DNA of 64,000 bases from positions 13,831,501-13,895,500 of the forward strand of contig NC_089727.1 of NCBI RefSeq assembly GCF_035083965.1, given 5' to 3'. The notes beneath the pieces are model-generated. The model saw only the letters and a program-made list of their open reading frames with translations, was not told where the DNA came from and made no database searches. The position numbers and the translations under genes are program-made. Source of the stretch: Branchiostoma lanceolatum (lineage: Eukaryota > Chordata > Leptocardii > Amphioxiformes > Branchiostomatidae). The first letter of the stretch is position 1. Each line of letters opens with the position of its first letter. Positions 53,401 to 64,000 of the stretch are shown one piece after another.

Positions 53401-55396
53401 TTATAATGAACAAAATCCTTGGCAATTTTCCTCAGATATTTCAAACAGGATGATTCAAATGAGTGTTGATACTTTACCCTAGATAGGCATTCATACTGTG
53501 TATAGTCTTGGGGAGTTGTGCACCGGAGTCCAAATCTCTCACCCCGGAGGCTGCAACATCTGCAAGCTGAAATCAAGACAAAGATTAAGACATATCTTAA
53601 CATGTACCACTGTGCGACATATGATCCACTGTGAAAATTTCCCAGCCAAGTACCTTTTAAAGGCATGAGAACAGTTCTTACTAAAGCTGGATGGCTGAAA
53701 TTCTTTTCCTGAGAATGTTTTGTTTCAGTACAAGGAAAAAGTAAAAAAACACACAAGGACACAGAGAAGTAGCCATGACACATTTTTGTAGACCATTTCT
53801 GCACTACATTTACCTTTAAACATCTAAAACATCAATATTAATAAGTTATTGACCTACACAAACAGATATAAGATCACCTGTGGCATTAGGTCATCTCCAA
53901 ATATGGTAGCAATCTTCAGGTCCACTCCAGACTTCTTGGCTACCTCCTGTAGTGCCACAGCACAGGCCTGCGGGTTCACTCCCCCAGCGTTACTCACCAC
54001 ACGGATACCTGGGCATTACAATACACATGTGAAACTCTTCCAGCAATTACTCACTACACAGATACCTGTGTATAACAAAATACGAGGTTACCATTCAGGG
54101 ATAAGTGATCAGGGCTATGTAAGTTACAGACTGACTGTTGTGACAGCAGGATATGTGTATATAGATGTAGTATAAGTATGTATATATGTGTATATAGAAT
54201 GTAGTATAAGTATATATATAATATCATAAAGAATGTGTATATAGATACATGCGTATATAGATGTAGTATAAGTATATATATAATATCATAAAGAATGTTT
54301 GTAGGACTGCATTATAATAATCAGGCCATATCAAAGGAGAAGCAAACCTTTCTTCTTGATATCCTTTATGAAAGGTCCAATAGCTGTTCGGACAAAATCA
54401 GGAGCATAGCCAAAATTCTGAAAAGGGGAAAATACAATTATGCTTTGAAAGAACATTAAAGTTGTCTGAGACTACTGAGACATGAATTACCTTCTGCTTA
54501 TGTTCAAATAAATCATCAAAGTAACAAGTACATGTATGCTGGCATTTATGAAAACAATAGAACATGCACACACGCACAGACAAGACACAAACTTTTCTTC
54601 ACTCAATCCCTTGATTTACAATTACAGTACAGACTTCGGGATATGCATCACAGTCCCGCGAGATTCCACAGGACGTACCGCGGAATAGCGCGAGACATAT
54701 AGCGATATCCCACAGTACGTCCCGCAGAACTTGATGCATATCCCAAAGTAAGTACTGTAAGGAAAGTGTCTTTTATTATTACTACGTAAAGTACCAGTCT
54801 TGTTTTGCTTCTTATTTTTTCTTCCGTTAGAATCCCTGACATAAGAACCCACCTGGTCTTTCTGCTTGGCTGCAGCCATGAGGGACATGGTGACCTCGGC
54901 CAGGTAGTCAAACACCAGGAACTCGATGTTGCCCTGGTGGATCAGCTGCGGAGCTGCAGCATAATATCATCATCACTGCATAATTTAGATACACGTAGAT
55001 GCACAATACTGGGTTTTAAATTTATGGAATAGAAAATTCATCATTTGTGGTGCAATTTAAAAATTGAAGTAAAAAGATGATACAGTTTCTTTACTTAATA
55101 CTTAAAATATTCCGGGTTTAATTTTTGTTACATCAAGGACGTTACTTGATTTAGGATGAAATCCTGACGGGCACAAACGCCCCCCTCCCCCTCTAAAAGT
55201 TTCTTGATGACCGACACCCACCTGCGGTCGCCGTGTCGCCCCAGAACCCAGAGGCGCAGCCGATCCTGACGGTTTTCCCCGACAGGGGCGAGGAACTTCC
55301 GTTTGCATTGCTGTAGTTTCTTTGGCAAGCCGCTAGACATCTGAAATGGAGCCTTGAAAGCGGGAAAATGACTTTTGTCGCAAGTACGGTCGCCAT
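47472..55396 (-). CDS. AtuA-like (DUF1446) acyclic terpene utilisation family protein, predicted mitochondrial
   Basis: 641 residues in 21 exons with consistent phases: 55396-55222, 54953-54853, 54417-54348, 54008-53878, 53566-53478, 53197-53098, 52919-52876, 52617-52540, 52119-51923, 51193-51129, 50798-50692, 50532-50475, 50146-50093, 49839-49740, 49613-49574, 49335-49284, 49166-49070, 48916-48830, 48567-48444, 47980-47890, 47537-47472 (TGA). Residues 1-40 are basic and hydroxylated, with RNYS, as in mitochondrial leaders. The AtuA core follows: [81 protein letters not shown], then a C-terminal domain with [18 protein letters not shown] and [17 protein letters not shown], as in the long bacterial/fungal form. 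Bacterial atuA lies in citronellol/geraniol catabolism clusters, but its reaction is unknown. The animal role is unknown. The gene faces the nucleotidyltransferase-TPR gene. Confidence 0.93.
51262..51865 (-). repeat. Minisatellite in AtuA-like intron 9
   Basis: About 14 imperfect units on the minus strand share GTTCAGCACCA(A/G)GGACAGG, with variable spacers containing TATGTATGGATAG. Spacing is 30 to 50 bp. The core equals that of the 39-bp minisatellite at 3.73 kb and of the inverted arms at 33.2 kb. Confidence 0.9.
53253..53304 (-). pseudogene. Partial duplicate of AtuA-like exon 6
   Basis: TGGTCTAGGGCTCTGCTGAT plus the acceptor and intron side is repeated 91 bp from the real exon edge (53164-53217). 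In the duplicate the reading frame meets TAG at once (GG|G ACA TAG), so using this acceptor would truncate the protein. Confidence 0.75.
54137..54300. repeat. AT-rich tandem repeat in AtuA-like intron
   Basis: GTATATAGATGTAGTATAAG and TATATAATATCATAAAGAAT recur two to three times, forming units of about 40-75 bp. Confidence 0.8.
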
Positions 55397-55732
55397 GTTG
55401 CCGCTTCCACATGTGACCTGACCTGACCCTTGATAAGGGGCCGTACATTTTACTTTCGGGGGAGCATGTTGCAAAATGGGTTTTACCTATCATCTGGATT
55501 ATCAGGGAACAAAATCTACCAATATAAGATTGTTATTTAGCCGTAAACAAATCAGCACTTATAGCCTTTCTTAAACTTTTTCATTATTGCCGAGTTCAGC
55601 GGTAATGGTGCTACCCCGAGGTACTGTCTGAAACGCCCCTTATTTCGTGCCCGAAACTGAAAATCACTTCCGCGTTTGCAGCTCTTGGTAACGTTACAAA
55701 TATTATCGTCTCCAAAGGTTTTTGTCTCGAAG
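55397..55732. promoter_or_regulatory. Probable bidirectional promoter with 5' non-coding exon
   Basis: The AtuA-like start (55396, minus) and the nucleotidyltransferase-TPR gene (plus) diverge here. A non-coding first exon of the plus gene probably ends at 55732 (CTCGAAG|GTAAGAAT), joining the acceptor at 56121 (GTCTTCTAG|) just before the ATG at 56153. The interval is locally more GC-rich than its surroundings and has no obvious TATA box. The transcription starts are inferred. Confidence 0.5.
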
Positions 55733-56152
55733 GTAAGAATTATTTTCCAGAATCTCACAAACTAGAAGTAACTTTTTGCTCAATACTGTAACAACTCAGA
55801 CTCTGGTGAAGAGAATTAGTTTATTAGAAGTTCAGTAATAAGTTTTTATTTTCATTTCTTAATTAAAACCAATTTATGAACTTGATTTTCCATTAGATTC
55901 TATGCTTTGGACTTTGCTCTATGGTTTTGTTTTAGGATTTTCCTGTCAATAAGAACTTTTTGGCACGTAATTGACGCCCGGTGACAGTTCATTCTGAGTA
56001 AGACATTTTTGGCACTATTGACAGGATGTTTCTTTGATGATCTTGTGAATAACACCACATGATCATGTCAACACTTAACCCTGAGAATGACCATGTTCTA
56101 CGTTTTGGACTTTGTCTTCTAGGAACTTGATCAGAGGGCTAGGACATAAATC

Positions 56153-59100
56153 ATGCAGGAGGCAGACGTACCGTTTGACATGGACAAAGCATTTGATGGA
56201 GGAGCTAGTGGTGATAACATAGATTCTATGAAGAGGAGGCACACTGCAGCACTGGTACAAGCCATAGCAAATCAAGACAAGCCATGTGAAGTTGAAGCTT
56301 TGAGGGGTCTTGGTAATGTAAGTCTTCAAGAAGGCTGTGCAAACAAGACTGTGGCAGACTTCAAGAAATCAGCGGCTCTGTACAGTGCTGCTTTAAGACG
56401 ATGTGAAGATGCTGCTACCAGAGAGGAACTTGAACATCTGCTCAAGGATGTAGACAAAAGAATCACCACATTCCTACCCCCTGACAAAATACAAGAGCTC
56501 AGCAAAACCCAATCCCATTCACAAGAAATGAACATATCACAGGTGTCTGAACTACTATGTTCCTTAGACAATGCATTAGAGAACAGACGTGACTTGGATC
56601 ATGTTAGGATTGACTATGAAGATGTCTTAGTGTCTGCCACAGTGAACAACAAGACATTGCTTGAAGTTGAAGCTTTGAAAGGTATTGCTGATGTAAATCT
56701 CAGAGTAGGGCAAATCTCCTGTGATAGAAAGTTGTTGGCAGATGCTATAAAGCTGTATAAAGCTGCACTAGAGCAGTGTGATGATAGTGATGGGCAAGTG
56801 TCTTTAGTACACAGGATAAGGTTTGCAGAGAAGATGAAAGAATCTGTTATCCAGAGGACCAATCCACATGTACAAGAAAGGGACATTCGGAAGTCAAAAC
56901 CCAAACTTGCAACAGTTGCTGAGGAACTGCTTGAGTTAGATCTAAATCTTGAAAGTGGTTTTCGTCTTAATGTTGTGGAGCGGGGTTATGCAAATAAGCT
57001 TATTCATGCCTTAAGTAGTGGGAATGGAGTCCTGAGGTGTGAAGCATTGAAAAGTCTTGGAGATCTGTACCTACAGAAAGCTAAAGTGAGCAAGGATAAG
57101 GAAGAATACTTTAACAAAGCATGTGCCTTGTACAGTGAAGTCTTACAACAGTGTGTTGACAAGAATGAGCAACTCATCATGGAACACCGCATCAAGTATG
57201 CAGAGAAGTGCACAAAGCTATTGTACAGCCCTAGAGGTGAAAACTTGCAGACAGAAACTTCAGTTTCAACTATATTGGATGTGATGATGGCACTTCATGA
57301 AGTGAGAGAAAAGTACAAGCTTAGAGGGGAGGGGGTTCAACCGTTGATAGAAGGTTATACACATGCATACCTTAGGGCAATTGTGGAAAGAAACAATTGG
57401 TTCAAAACAGAAGCATTGAAAAGCCTTGGAGATCTGTATGTAGAGAGAGGAAGACTTAGTGAGGATGAAGTAGACTTTGTCAAAGCCAAAGGGCTGTATG
57501 GGGCTGCACTGAAAATATGCAAAGATTCTGCCCGCACAGATCAAAGCATCCTGACGGACCGCATCCAGAATGTAGACAGTGTCATACAAGAGCAACGGAA
57601 GGTATGTATTATAAGATTGTCTTCACCATCACCATTCCTTCTCTTATAGAGGTAAATTCTAGCATTCAAAAAGTTGAATCTCCAAATAGAGTTTTCGTCC
57701 TGGAGAGTCATGTTGCAGAGGTTTCCTCTGTCCCATCTCCAACATTCAATTGTTCTAACTCATGGAAAAAGTACAGTGTTTTGGAACAAAGAATGCTGTT
57801 ATACAGGATGTTACAAATATTATGTCTTCTTCATTTCAATAATTAGTAGTCCTGTAATGTTTTCATATTGAACCTCAGCAGCAGCAACAGCAGAGGCCGG
57901 CATCGGGGACTAGAAGTGAAGAGAAAGTCAGCATGGTTCCTTTCCTGGCCACAGGTGAAGAAGTCAGTCAGCATTCTATCAGTCACAACAATGGAAAAAG
58001 GTATTTATCACCTTTACAGAAAGTTTCACTTTCACTTTAACAATCAACACTCATTCAACTACAGTAACTGTTACTGTGCATTCAGCACAGCATATCTTGT
58101 GAATATTAGACTAATAATGATTGTCATTTTCTTTGCAGCTTGAATGTTGCCTTGTCTGCAAGCAGAAGCACAGAAACACACAACTTGAAGGACACGGACA
58201 GGTGAGGGATTTACATTGTGTCAAATATAAGGTACACAAGCATGCTGCAGTCTGTTTGTTTGCTTGTTTGTCCTGGTGTGTGTCCATAGTTGGACCAGGT
58301 CCAGATTTCTTCCTGTAGGCTGAGTTGGATGGGTTGAAAATTTGTTTCTGCAGTCTAAGTTGGCCCCCTTCCAAATTTGTTCTACGGGCATGCAGGACAC
58401 AAATATTCCTGTTGATAAAGTCAGGAACCAGAGGCTAGCATGATAGAGTGAACATGTAATGTCTAATGTTTACGATGGACATGGTGCAGCTAAATTTTAT
58501 CAGGAATTATTTTAAAAAGAAAAAAAATTCAAGGACATATGAGATCTTTGATTTCTTGTTTATTTACCAACTAGCCTGGGTGGCTATTACATTGGGAAAA
58601 CCCTTCTGACAAGATAAAATAGGAGTTAAAGATTTTAACATTAGCTGATGCAGTTTCTTAATCCTGTAATTTTGTTGTTGTTAAAGGCTGTACAAAGAAC
58701 ATCTACAGGAGGGTGACGAGGCACTAAAGAGGGGAGACTTAGACATGGCAGAAGAGCACTTTGCCACTGCACTCAAGACTGTACATGTGAAAGGTAAGTT
58801 TTGGGTTGCATATTCAGATATGTCATTATGATATGTCATAAGAGGTTCGTAGTGTAGAATTACATTGATTTATTCTCTTATTCAGATTCAACTGCAGTCC
58901 AGTACCAAAAAGAGGCAGAACCTCTGTCCAAATTGGCCCATGTCCATCTACAGAGAGGGCAGAGAACAAAAGATGGAGGTAACTTCACCAAAGCAGCAGC
59001 ACTTTGTAATGCAGCATCTGTTAGGGCAGATCTAGAGGACAACCAGCTTACAATGCAGACCATAACAATGTCATTTTGCAAGCAAGTTTTGGAGATTGAC

Positions 59101-62100
59101 ATCAAAGCAGATCCTTGTGAAGCAAAGGAACACAAGAAACAGCTGAAAGAAATGAGAGAAGATGCTGAGAAAGGAATCAAGGCATTAGATCAAAAGGAAG
59201 ATCCATGTTCACTTGAAGAGGGCGATCCAAAGAGAATGGACATGGAAAAAAACAGGGTGGGCTTGATTAGGAAATTGTTTGAAAGTATCACAGACAGCCG
59301 TAGGGTTTTCATAGCAGAGTTAGTTGATGAATGTATAAAAGAGATGGGTGCCCCTCCCTGCAAGTATGCACTGATAGGTTTAGGTTCTCAGGCAATAGGT
59401 TTGGTGACTCCATACTCTGATCTGGAATTCGCCATCCTGATAGAGGATGATAGAGAGAGCAATGTCATCTATTTCCGCAACCTCACTCATTATCTACATC
59501 TCAAAGTGATCGGCTTGGGAGAAACCATCATCCCGGCTATGGGGATCAAGTCACTCAATGATTTTTACTCAGATGATCCAGCAGACAACTGGTTCTATGA
59601 TTCTGTTACACCCCGTGGGTTTGCATTTGATGGAGCCATGCCAAAAGCCAGCAAGACTCCACTGGGGATAGGCAAGTCTCCGACAAAACCAGCCAGTGAA
59701 CTTATTCGCACACCACAAAATATGGTCAAGCTATTGGAGAAGGATGCCAACCTGTATCTAAAGGAAGGCTACCATCTTGCTCTTATCCTTGGAAATGTTT
59801 CTTTAATTCATGGAGAGCTGGAGTTGGTTGATAAATACAATAACCTACTAAACACATCGCTTACAGACAGAGTAAGTTCGTCCCAGTTGGCACAGGCCAT
59901 TGTGAGTGACAACGAGGCACGCTTTGAGAGTAAGGAGGTGACTGCCCACCTGTTAGATGTTAAAAAGGAGATCTACAGGCTGCCTACTTTATCAGTGACC
60001 CACTTGGCACTTTTCCATGGTATCACACCCACAACAATATGGTCTACCATCACAAGTCTAGAAAGAGTTGTAGGGCGTGAAAATGCACACCATCTGCGAG
60101 TGTTGGTCAGCATCTCAGCAGAAGTCAGGCTGCGCACCTATCTCAGCAATGGTGGGCAGAAGGAAAACATGTCAGCCTTGTCATCAATGCAGGTGGGAGG
60201 AACAAGCAGTGAGGAGTTGAGGAGGGTGTTTTACTACTCAAACAAAAAACAGCTTTTGAGGTACTATCACACAGCCATGCCCCTAAAGAGGTTCATCTTG
60301 AACCTTTCTAAGCACCACATGAAGAATGTCCCTCTGTGTCTATATGACACTTCTCCTCAAGTGCAAGCAGCCATATACCAGAGGCTGTGCAGTTATCAAG
60401 AGGCCATTGGCTACTATGAAGAGGCATTACAAATGAGGCAAAAGATCTATGGCAAGAGTGCTGCACATCCTGCTATAGCAACTACACTGAGCAACTTGGC
60501 ATCAACCTGGCACGATCTAGGGGATGACAGGAAGGTTGTTCATTACCACGAACACACACTAGCTATGCTTCAAATCATCTATGGGCAAAACAGCACTCAT
60601 CCCGATATTGCCACCACCCTTAACAACCTGGGGTCAACCTGGAGCAGTCTTGGAGACAAGAGAAAAGCCATCAACTACCATGAACAGGCACTTAAAATGT
60701 TCAGAGAGATCCATGGTGAGAGTGCTGAACATCCTCACATTGCTGTCTCACTCAACAACCTTGGTTCTGCTTGGCACGGTCTTGGTGATAAAAGAAAGGC
60801 CATCAACTTTCATGAGCAAGCACTACAGATGAGACGGAACATCTTTAGTGACAATGTTGCACATCCCGACATAGCCACCTCACTTCACAACTTGGGATCT
60901 GCCTGGGAGAGTCTTGGTGATTACAGGAAGGCCATTGTGCACTATGAGCAGGCTCTACAGATGAGATGTACCATCTATGGTGAAACTTCTGCACATCCTG
61001 ACATAGCCGCCTCACTCAACAACCTTGGAACAGCATGGGATAACCTTAGTGACAAGAGAAAGGCCATCAACTACCATGAACAGGCATTACAGATGAGACA
61101 AAAGATCTATGGTAAGAGTTCTACACATCCTGACATTGCTGCCTCACTCAACAATCTGGGATCAGCATGGGATGACATAGGTGATCATAAGAAATCCATT
61201 GACTACTACCAACAGGCACTTAAGATATGGAAAATCATGTATGGCAAGAGTGCCATACATCCTGACATTTCTGCTTCTCTGAACAATTTGGGTCTTGCCT
61301 GGGGTCATCTAGGTGATCATGAGAAAGCTATAAGCTATCATGAACAGGCGCTTCAAATGAGGTTAGATATCTACGGTGATAGTATGGCACATCATGACAT
61401 TGCCACCTCACTCAACAATCTAGGGGCTGCATGGAGTCGTCTTGGTGATCTGAGGAAGCTGAAGGCCATCAACTACTATGAACAGGCATTAGATGTAAAC
61501 CGGAATATTCATGGAGTGAACGCTATACATCCTGACATAGCAACATCACTAAGCAACTTGGGTTCATTATGGCAAGACCTCGGTGATGTTAAAAAGGCCA
61601 TTATGTACTATGAACAGTCACTCCAGATGAAGCAAAAAATCTTTGGAGAAGGAACTGACCATCCTAGCATTGCAGCCTCACTTAACAATCTGGGTAGTGC
61701 TTGGGGTGCGCTTGGTGATAAGAGGAAGGCTATCAGCTATCAGGAACAAGCTTTACAGATGAATAGAAATATCTATGGCCAGAGTGCTGCACGCCCTGAC
61801 ATTGCCTCTAACCTTAGCTTCCTGGGATCAGCCTGGGAAGATCTTGGTGATTTGGAAAAGTCAATCAGCTATAGGGAGCAGGCACTACAGACTTGGCGGA
61901 AGATCCTCGGTGAGAGTTCCGTGCACCCTGTCCTTGCTATCTCATTAAACAACCTCGGCTGGGCCTGGGAGGAACTAGATCGGGAGAAGTCAATCAGCTA
62001 CTACAGACAGGCTTTGGCCATGATGAAGGCCATATATCAAGGGGACAGCAATAATCCAAATATCACAGGCATTGAAGAAAATCTTCAGCGCTTAATTAAC

Positions 62101-62109
62101 AATGAATAG
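56153..62109 (+). CDS. Nucleotidyltransferase-TPR fusion protein (DUF294/GlnD-like core)
   Basis: About 1654 residues in five exons: 56153-57601, 57879-58000, 58139-58201, 58687-58793, 58886-62109, phases agreeing. Residues 1-480 hold four units of about 110-120 residues built round [12 protein letters not shown]...ALY(S/K)AAL(E/Q)QC...HRI; a fifth, weaker unit spans about 545-650. Residues about 735-840 look like a polymerase-beta-type nucleotidyltransferase: GLGSQAIGL with Gly747-Ser748, YSDLEF with Asp759 and Glu761, and FDGAM with Asp829 as possible third acid. A helical region follows. Residues 1087-1654 are 12 full and one partial 44-residue TPRs of the kinesin-light-chain/nephrocystin-3 type, typically [12 protein letters not shown] then [14 protein letters not shown]. 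No signal peptide or membrane segment is visible. The target of the transferase is unknown. Annotation pipelines may call it nephrocystin-3-like from the TPRs alone; that would be misleading. Confidence 0.85.
60403..62106 (+). repeat. 132-bp coding tandem repeat (TPR array)
   Basis: Thirteen successive units of about 132 bp within one exon encode the TPRs. Unit 8 has two extra codons. Words such as CATCCTGACAT(A/T)GC and GAACAGGCA recur in register. Confidence 0.9.
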
Positions 62110-63176
62110 AAGCAACCCACAGTAGTATGATTATCTTATCGTATCAATTAGTAGAAGAATAATTATGTTTAGTGTTTGAGCTGAGTGAATGACTGAGATG
62201 ACATACTGTGCTGACAACAAGAGAAATTCCAACAGAAATATGTCCACAGATGCATTGATGTATAATATTATATTTCATGTATATATTCACTTTCAGACAA
62301 CAGCGGGCCAAATGTCGAGTATGTGCACACTTGACAATGGCTTAAAGAAAATATCTAAAGCACAAAGTTGTTCACTGCCACTGCCACTGCCACTGGCCAA
62401 TTTTACTTTAAATGCCTAGATTACATAGGATGGAAATTATACATCAAGATAAAGTTGATGATATTGTGTATAGTCACCAGTAGTAGATAGTGAGGCATGT
62501 ATGTTCTTTAGTTATAAACTGTGTGAATTTGTTGAATCCATGTTTAATTCGAGGTGACAGGTTACCCTTTCTTTCATGTATCACATTCCAACTGTGAAAT
62601 AGTCATTTATTGGTTACCTGCACCTTAAGGTTATGATTTACTTAAGATAATTTGTGTTCATTTGTTTAGCTAACTTAAGACTGAAATGTAAAACATAATC
62701 TTCTTGCAAGGGTTGACACATTTTGATAACATACACTGAAGAATATGGACAATCAGACTGTGTCACAAAATCAACCAAGCTTCTTGATGATTACTTAGCC
62801 TTGCAGTATCATTGATTATTTACAGGATTATGTCAAAGATAGAGCTTCATAAACATACAATACCTGGTTCTATGATACAGTAATGTCCTCTCTTGTATTA
62901 TCAAACCAACTCCATACATACTTATTCATGAAAATATGTATCATAGTTCTACACTTGTATTTGGCTGCAGTTACTTCTCCACTACCTGATATGTAACATG
63001 ATTTTCTTCACAAATTCTACATGGAATAATATTGAAGATTAAAGATTTTACAGGGCAGCTGGTTGTCTTTGGCCACTCTTCGAGGTTGTTACTCACAAAT
63101 ACCACTCTTGTGTGAAATGCTACTTGTGTGTTCATGACCCAGCCCCCTGCCAGTGTGTCACTCAGGTGTGAGACCA
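62110..63176. other. Intergenic region, 3' flanks of convergent genes
   Basis: The nucleotidyltransferase-TPR gene ends at 62109 (plus) and the prolyl hydroxylase at 63177 (minus), so both 3' UTRs lie here. No exon, RNA gene or repeat beyond a short GCCACT run near 62.38 kb was recognised. Confidence 0.55.
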
Positions 63177-63626
63177 TCACTCTTCTGGTGTGAGACCACA
63201 TGGCCACCTGAACTCATTGCCATATGCGCGTATCCACTTGTTTGCAACTGAAATTTTAGAAACAATCAATCTGAAGTCATGACTGGTGATATTTTCAAAA
63301 AATTTTGTCCACATTTTGCTGATGAATAGAAGAGATAGAAAACCTTCTTAAGTTCCAAAAGTTTTAAAGGCAATAATGCAATGGATGCAGGTCATGGTTA
63401 GCTCAGTAAAAATGTGACTGTTTGATAAAGAGCAAATATTCACATGTATAGATATCAAACATAATTCAGTTCTTTACATATCATACAACACAATAGATGT
63501 TTGTGGATTGTAGGAAGGTGTAGACTCACTCCATTTGGAACCCATCAGGACGGGGCAGCCAGCATGTAGAGAATTCTCCTCAAAGGCTAGAGACTTTTTC
63601 AAGTCGTGAAACAACACGGCACTATT
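63177..63626 (-). CDS. P4HA: Prolyl 4-hydroxylase alpha subunit, last two exons, partial gene
   Basis: Exons 63626-63530 and 63247-63177 join in phase (A|TT) to give NSAVLFHDLKK...SLHAGCPVLMGSKWI then ANKWIRAYGNEFRWPCG, ending TPEE and stop. This is the C-terminus of collagen prolyl 4-hydroxylase alpha subunits, which hydroxylate X-Pro-Gly prolines in the ER using iron, oxygen and 2-oxoglutarate. The distal iron-binding His (in LHAGCP) and the 2-oxoglutarate-binding Lys (in GSKW) are kept. The terminal WIR..GNEFRWPC parallels the vertebrate WLHERGQEFRRPC. The first exon starts after TTCTGTTTCAG|. Upstream exons, including the HxD motif, lie beyond the right edge. Confidence 0.85.
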
Positions 63627-64000
63627 CTGAAACAGAACATAGTTTTGTGTCACTTCTATCATTGTTATACAAACTGTTGGATGTAGCCTGGTCCCAGTCT
63701 CTAGGGGTCGGCTTAGGGGTGTTTTACTGGGCCCAGTCTGCTTTATTGAATCGTTTCTGATAGCCTGTCTACTTAGCTGCCATATAGAATTTTGCAGCCT
63801 TTCTTCTCGGCTGCCACCCTACTTCTGCCGCCGCCTCGGTGGTGACGTAATTTAATCCAAGGCCGTAAACACATCCCGAGCGGACAAAGCTGTCTGGGCG
63901 GGCGGGGATCACTCCCAGTGCCGTAGAGATATCGGGGAGCCCCCGATGGTATGGTTTCCAGGCTATGTTGGATGATGTATTTTCTTGTGACGTCACAACC
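63627..64000. repeat. Probable interspersed repeat in P4HA intron
   Basis: A GC-rich patch with CTGCCATATAGAATTTTGCA, GCAGCCTTTCTTCTCGGC and GCCGCCGCCTCGG differs sharply from the AT-rich surroundings. It looks like a dispersed lancelet repeat, from impression only. The minus-strand open frame in it is probably not a gene. Confidence 0.35.

Noticed and set aside
57868..58143. 91-codon frame read through the intron after exon 2
   Set aside because: Another frame with splices at 58000 and 58138 joins smoothly to the transferase exon.
58139..58201. Joining the earlier donor at 57955 (CCACAG|GTGAAG) to this exon
   Set aside because: That join gives an immediate stop (G|CT TGA), whereas the donor at 58000 keeps the frame.
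63769..63996. Minus-strand frame as an upstream P4HA exon
   Set aside because: It lacks any hydroxylase motif and looks like a GC-rich dispersed repeat.
1..64000. CRISPR arrays, bacterial operons, tRNA or rRNA genes
   Set aside because: No direct-repeat/spacer arrays, Shine-Dalgarno-led gene runs or cloverleaf sequences were seen; intron-rich genes show that the DNA is eukaryotic.

Overview
The window looks like invertebrate-deuterostome nuclear DNA, most likely a lancelet (Branchiostoma). It is AT-rich. Seven genes are visible, six of them cut by many short GT-AG introns, and the rest is unique non-coding DNA and interspersed repeats. Orthologues of chordate or animal genes (INF2, extended synaptotagmin, TRIM2/3, prolyl 4-hydroxylase alpha) sit beside lineage-expanded types: a C-type lectin with a long EGF array, a nucleotidyltransferase-TPR fusion, CR1/L2-like retrotransposon pieces and MITE-like elements. 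I assembled exons by hand from splice sites, reading frame and protein similarity; no search could be run.

Layout: (1) 1-1922, minus: first coding exon of an inverted formin (INF2-like), the rest lying off the left edge. (2) 1923-7853: non-coding, with a possible upstream regulatory block, a 39-bp minisatellite and a repeat element carrying GGTAACGGAG motifs. (3) 7854-17074, minus: a 20-exon type II membrane protein of about 860 residues (cytoplasmic tail, membrane segment, Ser/Thr stalk, 14 EGF-like exons, C-type lectin domain). (4) 17075-22497: intergenic, with a 5'-truncated, frameshifted non-LTR retrotransposon. (5) 22498-32195, plus: complete 23-exon extended synaptotagmin of 785 residues. 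(6) 32196-41148: non-coding, with a MITE-like hairpin element, small duplications and two orphan exon-like segments. (7) 41149-43681, plus: TRIM2/3 orthologue in two coding exons, 728 residues. (8) 47472-55396, minus: 21-exon AtuA-like (DUF1446) protein of 641 residues with a mitochondrial-type leader. (9) 56153-62109, plus: five-exon protein of about 1654 residues joining novel helical repeats, a DUF294/GlnD-like nucleotidyltransferase core and 13 kinesin-light-chain-type TPRs. (10) 63177-63626, minus: the last two exons of a prolyl 4-hydroxylase alpha subunit.

The genes do not form a pathway. The clearest regulatory link is the head-to-head arrangement of the AtuA-like and nucleotidyltransferase-TPR genes, whose transcripts probably start from one bidirectional promoter around 55.4-55.7 kb. 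The most unusual proteins are the nucleotidyltransferase-TPR fusion, the EGF14-lectin whose exon array is still duplicating, and the bacterial-type AtuA homologue in an animal genome.
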